Positions 1 to 6,778 are shown, counted from the stretch's first letter. The stretch is DNA of 7,215 nucleotides from a bacterium (GCA_020352595.1 CP070682.1:302986-310200); one strand, 5' to 3'. The notes: generated by a model from the sequence alone, not told the origin. A program made the numbers and translations.

Positions 1-1281
1 CCGGCCAGCAGCCTTACCGACGCCTCCTCCATCAGGAGAATGCTCGGTAATCTGGACCTGCTCGTCGTCATGGACGCGACCATCGGCAGGACCGGCCTGT
101 TCTGGAAGGGAGGAACGGTACCGGAGCAGGCTGTGAAGACGGAAGCCCTCTTCATCCCCACCGAACCGCCGGCCCTCAAGCAGGGGACCATGACCGACTC
201 GGGGCGCCGGGTCAGGGAAGTGAACCCCATGCCGGTCGGTGAGAGATCCGGCACCGGCCTTCTCCAGTTCCTCGTCTCCCTGGGGAATTCCCTGAGATCG
301 AAATACTCGGACGAGGGAGGGGGGCTCCCCGCACCGGTGCTGGAGATGAACTGGCCTCTGGCCCAGGACCAGGTGGAGGTGGGGAAGGAGATCAACGGCT
401 GGCGGAAGTCCGGGGCTGGCGGGGAGGAAAGCCTTCTGCCCGAGGGTGGGCAGTGGGAGAAGGGCGACAGATGCGGCAACCGCCTCTATCGTGGCTGGAT
501 GACCGGCGATGACCGCCTGGCCCGGCGGCGCGGCAGGGAAGACCCCCACGGCCTGGGGCTGCTGGAAAAGTGGGGGTGGTTCTGGCCCTGGGGCGTTGCG
601 GACCCCTTCTCCCGGGTCAGGGATGGGGAGCGCACGCGCGTCCACCTTCGCTGGGCGGCACAGGGGGCGGACGCTCGCAGGGCGGAGAACGTCCTGCCCA
701 TCCGGCCTCGGCTGCCGGTCAGGTTCTGGAAGATGGTGGCCGGCGGCAGCCCCTTCCCCGAGCATTACGAGCCGTTCCACAGCCCTCTCCCGGATTTTCT
801 CACCGGAGGCCGTTCCAACCCCTTCATGAGCCTGCGCAAGGGCAGCGGTGCCGGATGGGGCTACCTGTCCCGTCGTCCCGATGAGGTGCTCGCCGATTAC
901 CCCGTCATCTTCACCGTCCACCGCACGGGCAACGCCATGGGAACGGGCGGCATCGTCACATTGGTGGAGCATCTCAGGGAGCTGGGGACCGCGAGGATCG
1001 TCGAAATGGGACCGGCACTGGCCGGGGAACTGGGCGTGAGGACCGGCGACACGGTCACCGTACACTCCCCCTACTGGAAAGAGGGGATCAGGGCGGCCGC
1101 CCTCGTCACGGGAAGGATAGGCCACTTCACCGACGACGGGAACACGTTCCACGTGGCTTCCATCACCCTGTTCGGGAGCGGAGACGCCGGCCTGAACGTC
1201 CTGACGGCACCGGCTTTTGACAGGACCACAGGCGGCCTCGAGATGAAGGCGTTCATGGGAAGGATCGAAAGAGCCGTCTGA
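1..1281 (+). CDS. Divergent formate dehydrogenase alpha-subunit paralogue, C-terminal part (5' partial)
   Basis: The frame is open from base 1, so the true start is upstream; the ATG at 40 is internal. The 426 visible residues align with residues 555-1030 of the alpha subunit encoded at 2846-5938. Shared blocks are NPA(C/S)S near the window start, TGxFW, VKTE, T(D/N)SGR at about 193-207, KEING, GN(R/W)LY, ADP/EDP-x-G-(I/L)-GL, PFPEHYEP at 751-774, a molybdopterin dinucleotide-binding domain from about 880, and a KAFM ending. This supports a bis-pterin (DMSO reductase superfamily) enzyme. It is about 50 residues shorter over this span, mainly in the segments before GN(R/W)LY and before PFPEHYEP. 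It also loses residues the other copy keeps: SGRW becomes SGRR, and the TYRVSEH pterin-domain segment reads TVHRTGN at 913-933. The reading frame is intact, so it is not an obvious pseudogene. Whether its missing N-terminal half holds Sec or Cys and a Tat signal cannot be seen. A distinct oxidoreductase is possible. Confidence 0.82.
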   Translation, partial: PASSLTDASSIRRMLGNLDLLVVMDATIGRTGLFWKGGTVPEQAVKTEALFIPTEPPALKQGTMTDSGRRVREVNPMPVGERSGTGLLQFLVSLGNSLRSKYSDEGGGLPAPVLEMNWPLAQDQVEVGKEINGWRKSGAGGEESLLPEGGQWEKGDRCGNRLYRGWMTGDDRLARRRGREDPHGLGLLEKWGWFWPWGVADPFSRVRDGERTRVHLRWAAQGADARRAENVLPIRPRLPVRFWKMVAGGSPFPEHYEPFHSPLPDFLTGGRSNPFMSLRKGSGAGWGYLSRRPDEVLADYPVIFTVHRTGNAMGTGGIVTLVEHLRELGTARIVEMGPALAGELGVRTGDTVTVHSPYWKEGIRAAALVTGRIGHFTDDGNTFHVASITLFGSGDAGLNVLTAPAFDRTTGGLEMKAFMGRIERAV

Positions 1282-1394
1282 GAGCCGGGATCAGTGCCGA
1301 ACTCAAGGGTCGAAGCTCCAAATACGGGCGCCCTGCACCCTGGTCCATGACGCATTGCCCCTCGTTGCGGTTTTCCTGGACCCCGGATCCCGGA

Positions 1395-1411
1395 CACTGT
1401 TAAGTTCAGTG
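1395..1411. repeat. Short inverted repeat upstream of fdhE
   Basis: CACTG at 1395-1399 is the exact reverse complement of CAGTG at 1407-1411, separated by 7 bases (TTAAGTT). It lies 21 bases before the fdhE start codon. The size and symmetry would suit an operator half-site pair or a small hairpin near the ribosome binding site. A 5-bp palindrome can occur by chance, so no function is claimed. Confidence 0.25.
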
Positions 1412-1422
1412 GTAAAACTAAC

Positions 1423-1427
1423 GGAGG
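1423..1427 (+). promoter_or_regulatory. Ribosome binding site fixing the fdhE start
   Basis: GGAGG lies five bases before the ATG at 1433. This strong Shine-Dalgarno match selects 1433 over the in-frame TTG at 1355, which has no such sequence before it and would add 26 residues not typical of the family. Confidence 0.8.
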
Positions 1428-1432
1428 TTCAG

Positions 1433-2365
1433 ATGTCTGAAAGCATCATCAGGGATGAAAAATTAAGGGAGGCCCTTTTTTCGGGGACCATGGACCTGGA
1501 AGGGATGGGTACGCTCCTCGACCTGTACCGCGATCTCTTTCCCGCGGTGCGGCAACCGGTCCCCACGGCCGCAGTGCCGAGGTCCCCGAGCGGGGAGGCG
1601 GCCGATACAAGGCTCCGGGAGGGGTTCACTCTCGCCGATCCGACGGACCTCCTGCCGGAGGAGGGTGCCCTGGCCTCGAGATCGGCCGAGGTCCTGCGGA
1701 TCCTCTCCTCACACTCGAAGGAGAGGAAGGCCAGTGCCGCGGGCATGGCCGAACTGGTGGAAAATCCCGGGCGTCTGGCTGAGATGGCTGGTGTTTACCT
1801 GGGTGAGGGAGAGGAGGCGTTGAGGAACCGGACGGAGTCCCTGTCGGATGTGAGCCCGGAAGTGGTCATGTTCGTCATTTTCAATGCCCTGAAGGGCCTT
1901 TTCCTGGAGACGGGGCGGCGTTTTGCCGGGACGGACCTGGCCACATGGGAACAGGGCCACTGCCCCGTCTGCGGGGGAGAACCTGCTGTCTCCTACATGG
2001 TGGGCGAAGGCGGGAAAAGGCACCTCGTCTGCCACCGGTGCGAGACACACTGGCGTTTCAGAAGGCTCACATGCCCCTTCTGCGCCCACGAGGATCCCAG
2101 GGAATCAGGGTATCTCTTCTCCGAGGCGCCTGAATACAGGACCATGACAGCCCAGCTTTGCAGCCGCTGCCGTGCCTATGTAAAGAACTGGAGGGTCGAG
2201 GGGGAGGGACTCGGGAGTCTTTATCCTGAGATCGAGGATCTCAAAACCCCCGGTTTCGACGGCGCCGTGGAGCAGGAGGGCTACCGGAGGGGCGCGCCCA
2301 ACATCTTCGGGGTCTGGATCGGCACCGCGGAAGGGTCGGGAAAGGGACCCGATCCCCAGGACTGA
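1433..2365 (+). CDS. fdhE: Formate dehydrogenase accessory protein FdhE
   Basis: This is a 310-residue cytoplasmic protein, nearly the length of Escherichia coli FdhE (309). FdhE is needed to make active respiratory formate dehydrogenases; it binds the Tat-targeted alpha subunit and is an iron-binding rubredoxin-like protein. The visible signature is four CxxC pairs in the C-terminal half: CPVC (177-180), CHRC (200-203), CPFC (214-217) and CSRC (243-246). The context CHRCETHWRFRR and the late EQEGYRR block match FdhE as I know it. The N-terminal half is helical and variable, as is usual for the family. The start is the ATG preceded by GGAGG at 1423-1427. It sits between two alpha-subunit genes, so it could serve either or both. 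The promoter at 2425 and the terminator at 2693 suggest it is not simply in one message with the operon downstream. Confidence 0.95.
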   Translation: MSESIIRDEKLREALFSGTMDLEGMGTLLDLYRDLFPAVRQPVPTAAVPRSPSGEAADTRLREGFTLADPTDLLPEEGALASRSAEVLRILSSHSKERKASAAGMAELVENPGRLAEMAGVYLGEGEEALRNRTESLSDVSPEVVMFVIFNALKGLFLETGRRFAGTDLATWEQGHCPVCGGEPAVSYMVGEGGKRHLVCHRCETHWRFRRLTCPFCAHEDPRESGYLFSEAPEYRTMTAQLCSRCRAYVKNWRVEGEGLGSLYPEIEDLKTPGFDGAVEQEGYRRGAPNIFGVWIGTAEGSGKGPDPQD

Positions 2366-2424
2366 GCGGGGGCCGGAGGCCAGGCCATGAGAAACCCGGT
2401 TCGCCCGGGAAAAGGAAAAAGTCC

Positions 2425-2454
2425 TTGATAAATCCGAGACCGGGGGTATATGAT
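2425..2454 (+). promoter_or_regulatory. Candidate sigma70-type promoter
   Basis: TTGATA at 2425-2430 (one mismatch to TTGACA) and TATGAT at 2449-2454 (one mismatch to TATAAT) are 18 bases apart. An overlapping -10 choice, TATATG at 2447-2452, gives a 16-base spacer. The boxes stand out in GC-rich surroundings, starting 60 bases after the fdhE stop. Transcription would begin near 2461. It would drive either a free-standing RNA ending at the hairpin at 2693-2725 or a long leader of the formate dehydrogenase operon. This is inferred from sequence only. Confidence 0.5.
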
Positions 2455-2460
2455 GTGAAT

Positions 2461-2735
2461 AATATCTCCACCTCAGACGGGCGGAGACTTTCTCGAGCCG
2501 TAAGGCGCAGTACGGGGGACAGGGAAGGGGGCCAGATTTTAATCGTTCACAATGGAATTGAGGACATTCGGACCGTTTGGTTCGACCATACCTGACTGAA
2601 CGTCGGTTGGGGTCTTCCGATCCTGTCGCATCCCTCGGGGATGGGCGGGACGAGAGGGTGTGGGGAGTAATCCCGGCGCCTGCCGATCTAGCAAAGGAAG
2701 CCATGGCGTGTGCATGGCTTCCTTTATTTATTTCT
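2461..2735 (+). ncRNA. Candidate structured RNA or leader upstream of the formate dehydrogenase operon
   Basis: This stretch runs from the predicted start of the 2425-2454 promoter to a terminator-like hairpin, with no credible coding frame. It folds by eye into several helices. TCTCC 2465-2469 pairs with GGAGA 2483-2487. CCGTA 2498-2502 pairs with TACGG 2511-2515. CGTTCA 2544-2549 pairs with TGAACG 2597-2602 and encloses a 7-bp hairpin at 2568-2585 with a GTTT loop. A long stem pairs 2621-2634 with 2638-2650, with one bulged G at 2628 and two G-T pairs. GGGA 2663-2666 pairs with TCCC 2671-2674 across a GTAA loop of GNRA type. The last element is the 13-bp hairpin at 2693-2725. I could not match it to a known class; the Moco riboswitch, GEMM, cobalamin, 6S and tRNA-Sec were considered without a clear fit. 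It may be a small RNA of about 270 nt or an attenuating leader. Neither is demonstrated. Confidence 0.38.
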
Positions 2736-2740
2736 ATTTC
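2693..2740 (+). terminator. Intrinsic terminator or attenuator hairpin
   Basis: AAAGGAAGCCATG at 2693-2705 is the exact reverse complement of CATGGCTTCCTTT at 2713-2725. This gives a 13-bp stem with a 7-base loop, followed by the T-rich tract ATTTATTTCTATTTC to 2740. The tail is interrupted by A and C but is T-rich only on this side, so it would act on + strand transcription. It lies 105-153 bases before the alpha-subunit start and after the promoter at 2425. It therefore ends a short upstream RNA, stops fdhE readthrough, or acts as a regulated attenuator of the operon. Confidence 0.7.
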
Positions 2741-2767
2741 GGATATTCAAAGCAGAGGAGGAAGGAG

Positions 2768-2839
2768 GTGAAAGAAAAAGATTCATCCGGTTCGGCAATT
2801 CTCTTTCTTAAACGTAACCCGCAAGAAAGGAAGGTGTAG
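2768..2839 (+). CDS. Possible 23-residue leader peptide upstream of the alpha subunit
   Basis: A GTG at 2768 is preceded by AGGAGG at 2756-2761 with a 6-base spacer, a very strong ribosome binding site. A second AGG-rich match overlaps the start. The frame runs 23 codons to TAG at 2837-2839 and encodes a polar peptide beginning MKEKDSSGSA and ending NPQERKV. It has no signal or membrane segment. It is in the same frame as the alpha gene: the TAG is followed by two codons and then the alpha ATG at 2846. Such spacing would suit translational coupling. Alternatives are that the strong site is a relic of an earlier start or only a purine-rich stretch. I do not recognise the peptide, and such short frames occur by chance. 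Confidence 0.3.
   Translation: MKEKDSSGSAILFLKRNPQERKV
2827..2836 (+). promoter_or_regulatory. Ribosome binding site of the alpha-subunit gene
   Basis: AAGGAAGGTG at 2827-2836 lies nine bases before the ATG at 2846. It matches the anti-Shine-Dalgarno region well and supports this start, which also puts the twin-arginine motif at residues 5-6. It lies within the possible mini-ORF at 2768-2839, so ribosomes ending there would cover it. Confidence 0.6.
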
Positions 2840-2845
2840 ACAAGG

Positions 2846-5800
2846 ATGAACGTGACCAGGAGAGATTTTCTTAAAATCTCCGGTGTGACCGTGTCCGGCG
2901 CCGCGCTTGGTGGCCTCGGTCTCCAGGGCACGGCGGTGGCGGGAGCCCGGAAGGGCAACGTCGCCGTCAAGTATGCCAAGGAGTCCACCACCATCTGTCC
3001 TTACTGCGCAGTGGGCTGCGGTATGATCGTCAGCGCCCACGGAGGCAGGGTCGTGAACATGGAAGGGGACCCCGACCATCCCATCAACGAGGGGACCCTC
3101 TGTTCCAAGGCGCAGGCGCTCAGGCAGGTCTCGGAGAACCCGTGGCGCATTACCAGGCCCCTCTACCGCAAGCCGGGAGGCACGGAGTGGCAGGAGGTGG
3201 ACTGGAACTGGGCCTACAACGAGATCGCCAAACGTGTCAAGAAGAGCAGGGATGCCGGGTTCACCAAGGTCAACGCCAAGGGGCAGACGGTGAACAGGAA
3301 CGACGGCATCGCCCACGTGGGGTCGGCTGCTCTGGACAACGAGGAGTGCTACGTCATCCAGAAGTGGATGCGAGCCCTCGGCCTGGTGTATATCGAACAC
3401 CAGGCGCGCATATGACACAGCGCGACTGTAGCGGCTCTGGCAGAGTCGTTCGGACGCGGGGCGATGACAAACCACTGGATCGACATCCGCAATTCGGATG
3501 TGATCATCGTCTCAGGCAGCAACGCTGCCGAAAACCACCCCATCAGCTTCAAATGGGTCACCAAGGCCATGGAGAACGGGGCCAAGCTGCTCAGCCTGGA
3601 CCCGAGGTTCACCAGGACCTCCGCCAAGGCCGACATCTACGCGCCCATCCGCTCGGGCACCGACATCGCCTGGCTGGGCGGCATGATCAAGTACATCCTC
3701 GACAACGAACTGTACCACAGGGACTACGTCCGGCTTTACACCAACGGCCCCTTTATCATCAACAAGGACTTCAAGACGCCCGGTGAGCTGGACGGCGTGT
3801 TCTCGGGGTACGACCCGAAGAAGAGGAGCTACGACAAGTCAGCGTGGGCCTACCAGAAGGACGCCAGCGGCGTCATCAGGAAGGACCCCGAGATGAAGGA
3901 CCCGATGTGCGTCCTTCAGCTTCTCAAGAAGCACTACTCGCGGTACACGCTGGACAAGGTCTCGGCCATCTGCGGAACCTCCAAGGAAAAGCTCCTGGAG
4001 GTCTACAAGACCTACGCCTCCACGGGCAAGCCCAACCGCACCGGCACCATCATGTACGCCATGGGCTGGACCCAGCACACCGTGGGGACCCAGAACATCC
4101 GGACCATGGCCATCATCCAGCTGCTGCTGGGCAACATCGGCATGGCCGGAGGCGGGGTCAACGCCCTGCGCGGCGAGTCCAACGTTCAGGGCTCCACGGA
4201 CCACTGCCTGCTGTTCCACATCCTTCCGGGGTACCTGGGGACGCCGTCGGCCTCCCTGTCCTCCCTGGACAAGTACATCGAGGCCAAGACGCCAAAGACC
4301 AATGAGCCCTACTCGGCCAACTGGTGGAGCAACTACAACAAGTACATCGCCAGCCTGCTGAGGGCCCACTTCGGCAAGAGCTCCGACCTGGAGACCCAGT
4401 ACCAGTGGATGCCCAAGCTCGATGACGGACAGAACGCCTCGTGGCTGGTCCTCTTCGACGAGATGCTCAACGGCAAGTTCACCGGCTTCTTCTCCTGGGG
4501 CCAGAACCCGGCCTGCTCGGGCTCCAACGCCGGAAAGGTCCGGGCCGCCCTGGCCAAACTGGACTGGATGGTGAACGTGAACCTGTTCGACAACGAGACG
4601 GGCTCCTTCTGGCGCGGTCCCGGCGTCGACCCGGCCCAGGTCAAGACGGAGGTGTTCTTCCTCCCGTGCGCCATGTCCTTCGAGAAGGAGGGCTCCATCA
4701 CCAACTCCGGCCGGTGGGCGCAGTGGCGCTACGCAGCCGTCAAGCCGCCCGCACCGACGGATTCGGACATCTGCAACGAACTGCAGTGGCGCGTCCGCAA
4801 GCTCTACGAGGAGCAGGGCGGGGTGTTCCCGGATCCCATCAGGAACCTGGCGTGGGACTACGGCCCCAAGGGCCCGGACGGCAAGATCTCCAGCATGGAC
4901 ACGCATCTCATCGCCAAGGAGATCAACGGGTACTTCCTCGAGGACAAGGAGATCGGCGGCAAGGCTTACAAGGCCGGCGACCTTGTCCCCAGTTTCGCCT
5001 TCCTGCAGGCCGACGGATCCACCTCGTCGGGCAACTGGTTGTACTGCCAGTCCTACAACGCGGACGGCAACAACATGGCAAGGCGGGGCAAGGCCGACCC
5101 CACCGGCATCGGCCTGTACAACGGCTGGACCTGGTGCTGGCCCGTCAACCGCCGCATCATCTACAACCGCGCCTCCGTGGACGAGTACGGCAGGCCCTGG
5201 GCTTCCCACAAGCCGGTCGTCTACTGGAGCGGATCGAAGTGGATCGGCGACGTGCCCGACGGAGGATGGCCCCCGCTGCGCAAGCCCGACGGGACCTGGA
5301 ACGAGGCGACCAAACTGGCCTACATCATGAAGCCCGACGGCATCGCCCACATCTTCGGAACCGGTACGGCCGAGGGTCCCTTCCCCGAGCACTACGAGCC
5401 TCTGGAGTGCCCCCTCGAGCGCAACCTCATGAACCCCCAGAGGATCAACCCGGTAGCCAGGATCTTCACCGGGAAGATGGACGTGTTCCTGAACTGCGAT
5501 GACAGGTATCCCATCGTGGCCACCACCTACAGGGTGTCCGAGCACTGGCAGACGGGCGTCCTGACGAGGTGGCTGCCGTGGCAGGTGGAGATGATGCCCG
5601 CCAACTTCGTGGAGTTGAGCGAAGAACTGGCAAAGGAGAAGGGCATCGCCAACGGCCAGAAGGTGGTCGTATCCTCGGCCCGCGGCCAGGTGGACTCGGT
5701 GGCCATCGTGACCAGGCGCTTCAAGCCTTTCCAGATCGCCGGAACACTGGTCCACCAGGTGGGCCTGCCCTGGGCCTTCGGCTGGGCGACCACCAAGGAC

Positions 5801-5938
5801 GGCGTCGAAGCCAACGGGAAGAAGTACGACTACCCGACCTTCGGCGATTCCATCAACCTGTTGACGCCCACTGTCGGGGACGCCAACACCATGATCCCGG
5901 AGACGAAGGCCTTCATGGTCAACGTCGAGAAGAAATAG
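2846..5938 (+). CDS. fdnG: Formate dehydrogenase-N alpha subunit, selenocysteine-containing
   Basis: This is the catalytic subunit, oxidising formate to CO2 at a Mo or W bis-pterin guanine dinucleotide centre on the periplasmic face. With TGA at 3413-3415 read as selenocysteine it is 1030 residues, close to E. coli FdnG (1015). Residues 1-33 are a Tat signal: TRRDFLKI, a hydrophobic stretch, then AVA-G as a likely cleavage site. A [4Fe-4S] site follows with Cys51, Cys54, Cys58 and Cys86 (CPYCAVGC...LCSK), and Lys88 is the conserved lysine after it. Sec190 is followed by His191, and both flanks match the family: HQARI-U-HSATVAALAESFGRGAMTNHW. The molybdopterin core includes GWTQHTVGTQNIRTM and NALRGESNVQG at about 407-450. 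PFPEHYEP precedes the dinucleotide-binding domain at about 889-1025. Expected partners are the beta and gamma subunits just downstream and FdhE for maturation. The gene is also called fdhA. Conventional gene calling would split it at the UGA into 189- and 824-residue pieces. Confidence 0.96.
3413..3460 (+). promoter_or_regulatory. Selenocysteine UGA codon and bacterial SECIS hairpin
   Basis: The in-frame TGA at 3413-3415 is followed at once by a hairpin, as required for SelB-directed selenocysteine insertion in bacteria. GCGACT at 3422-3427 pairs with AGTCGT at 3444-3449. Above it T3429 can pair with A3442, and GC at 3431-3432 pairs with GC at 3440-3441, leaving a bulged A3430 and the apical loop GGCTCTG at 3433-3439. 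Counted from the U of UGA, the bulge-region U17 and loop U24 seen in E. coli fdhF are kept, but position 23 is C instead of G. The protein reading continues through it with strong family similarity on both sides, so the UGA is not a true stop. Confidence 0.88.
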
Positions 5939-5941
5939 GGA

Positions 5942-5950
5942 AGGGGGTGA
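5942..5950 (+). promoter_or_regulatory. Ribosome binding site selecting the GTG start of the beta subunit
   Basis: AGGGGGTGA differs by one base from the ideal AGGAGGTGA and ends six bases before the GTG at 5957. The alternative ATG at 5969 is 18 bases away and would remove the first four residues, so GTG is preferred. Confidence 0.75.
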
Positions 5951-5956
5951 TTTTAA

Positions 5957-6778
5957 GTGGCTGAGAAAATGATCCTTATCGACACATCCAAATGCACTGC
6001 CTGCCGTGGCTGCCAGACAGCCTGCAAGCAGTGGAACAGTCTTTCGGCGGTCAAGACAGAGAACCGCGGCAGCTACGAGAATCCCCCGGATCTCACCTAC
6101 AGCACCTACACGAAGATCCGCTTCAACGAAGTGGAAGTGGACGGTGAGATCAAGTGGTTTTTCGGTCAGCACAGGTGCATGCACTGTGCCGACGCCGGCT
6201 GCATGAAGGCCTGTCCCGTTCCGGGCGCCATCACGCGCAACGGCAGCGGCTCCGTGGTGATCAACCAGCAGGTGTGCACCGGCTGCAAGTACTGTGTCTT
6301 CGGGTGTCCCTTCGATGTGCCGCGCTACGACGCCATGAACTCGGAGGGGTTCGGGGCCGACAAGGCCTTCAAGTGCACCTTCTGCTTCGATCGCCAGGAG
6401 ATGGGTGAACAGCCCGCGTGTACCAAGACGTGTCCGACGGGAGCCCTGTCCTTCGTGGACAAGGCCGCGCTCGGGGCCATCAAGGCCAGTGCCAAGGAAA
6501 AGGGCATGGCGGTCTACGATGGCGACGCCCTCGGGACCAACGTGGTGTTCCTGCTCCAGGACAAGCCGTCCATGTACGGCCTGCCCGCCAAACCGGCGAT
6601 CCCCACCCCCACATTCCTGTGGCGCACCGTCATGAAACCCGTGGGTGTAGCCGCTTTCCTCGTTGGTGTTCTCGCCGCCATTGCGCACTACGTGTATATC
6701 GGCCCGAAGGACATCGAGGAAGAGGACGGGGGTCCTCCTCCGTCATCGCCCTATTCGGGGGGAGGAGGTGAATACTAA
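5957..6778 (+). CDS. fdnH: Formate dehydrogenase-N beta subunit, four-cluster ferredoxin with C-terminal anchor
   Basis: This is the electron-transfer subunit (also called fdhB or fdxH), 273 residues against 294 for E. coli FdnH. Sixteen cysteines fall in four groups for four [4Fe-4S] clusters: Cys13, 16, 19, 23 (CTACRGCQTAC); Cys74, 77, 82, 86 (CMHCADAGCMKAC); Cys107, 110, 113, 117 (CTGCKYCVFGC); and Cys140, 143, 155, 159 (CTFC...CTKTC). The family segment LWRTVMKPVG leads into one membrane helix at about 229-248, then a short acidic, Pro/Gly-rich tail. It has no signal of its own, so it would be exported with the Tat-tagged alpha subunit and anchored by its helix, carrying electrons from alpha to the gamma hemes. 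The GTG start is 18 bases after the alpha stop with a strong ribosome site. The tail (PPPSSPYSGGGGEY) differs from the charged E. coli tail, and its glycine codons contain the ribosome site of the next gene. Confidence 0.95.
   Translation: MAEKMILIDTSKCTACRGCQTACKQWNSLSAVKTENRGSYENPPDLTYSTYTKIRFNEVEVDGEIKWFFGQHRCMHCADAGCMKACPVPGAITRNGSGSVVINQQVCTGCKYCVFGCPFDVPRYDAMNSEGFGADKAFKCTFCFDRQEMGEQPACTKTCPTGALSFVDKAALGAIKASAKEKGMAVYDGDALGTNVVFLLQDKPSMYGLPAKPAIPTPTFLWRTVMKPVGVAAFLVGVLAAIAHYVYIGPKDIEEEDGGPPPSSPYSGGGGEY
6763..6770 (+). promoter_or_regulatory. Ribosome binding site of the gamma subunit inside the beta gene
   Basis: AGGAGGTG is a perfect match to the 16S anti-Shine-Dalgarno sequence and lies seven bases before the ATG at 6778. 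It is made from the GGA-GGT glycine codons of the last beta residues. With the TAATG stop-start overlap at 6776-6780 it suggests translational coupling of beta and gamma. Confidence 0.8.

Larger units (their letters stand above)
1282..1432. other. Gap between alpha paralogue and fdhE
   Basis: This 151-bp gap has no convincing gene. An open frame in phase with fdhE reaches back to a TTG at 1355, but it has no ribosome binding site there. The gap contains an imperfect inverted repeat: GGTCCA at 1342-1347 with TGGACC at 1377-1382, and inside it CGCA at 1351-1354 with TGCG at 1366-1369. A shorter one lies at 1395-1411. I could not identify a clear sigma70 promoter, so fdhE may be cotranscribed with the gene upstream or use a promoter I do not recognise. 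Confidence 0.4.

Noticed and set aside
1355..1432. A 26-residue N-terminal extension of FdhE from a TTG at 1355
   Set aside because: There is no ribosome site before 1355, while the ATG at 1433 has GGAGG at a five-base spacing and gives the usual family length.
2395..2409. CCCGG/CCGGG hairpin shortly after fdhE as a terminator
   Set aside because: It is only 5 bp and is followed by an A-rich rather than a T-rich tract on the + strand, so it does not look like an intrinsic terminator.
2568..2590. A tRNA-like T-loop (GGTTCGACC) in the gap
   Set aside because: The flanking bases do not form a proper five-pair T stem, and no acceptor, D or anticodon arms can be drawn. The sequence is better explained by the 7-bp hairpin at 2568-2585.
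2105..2704. A 199-codon minus-strand frame overlapping the fdhE end and the gap
   Set aside because: It overlaps the conserved fdhE CxxC region in antisense and shows no domain or supporting context.
2577..2771. A 64-codon open frame in the fdhE-alpha gap
   Set aside because: It has a TTG start without a ribosome site, no recognisable sequence, and it runs through the 13-bp terminator hairpin and the structured region.
2846..3415. A truncated 189-residue Tat protein ending at TGA 3415, i.e. a broken alpha gene
   Set aside because: The TGA falls exactly at the family's selenocysteine site and is followed by a SECIS-type hairpin, with the frame conserved on both sides.
3464..5938. A separate 824-residue molybdopterin protein starting at 3464
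   Set aside because: It is the downstream part of the alpha selenoprotein. The 16 codons between the UGA and 3464 match the family (HSATVAALAESFGRGA), so the real gene starts at 2846.
3839..6688. A very long open frame (949 codons) on the minus strand across the alpha and beta genes
   Set aside because: It lies antisense to two strongly supported genes and has a biased His/Gly/Val/Leu composition typical of the complement of GC-rich codons. It shows no recognisable domain.
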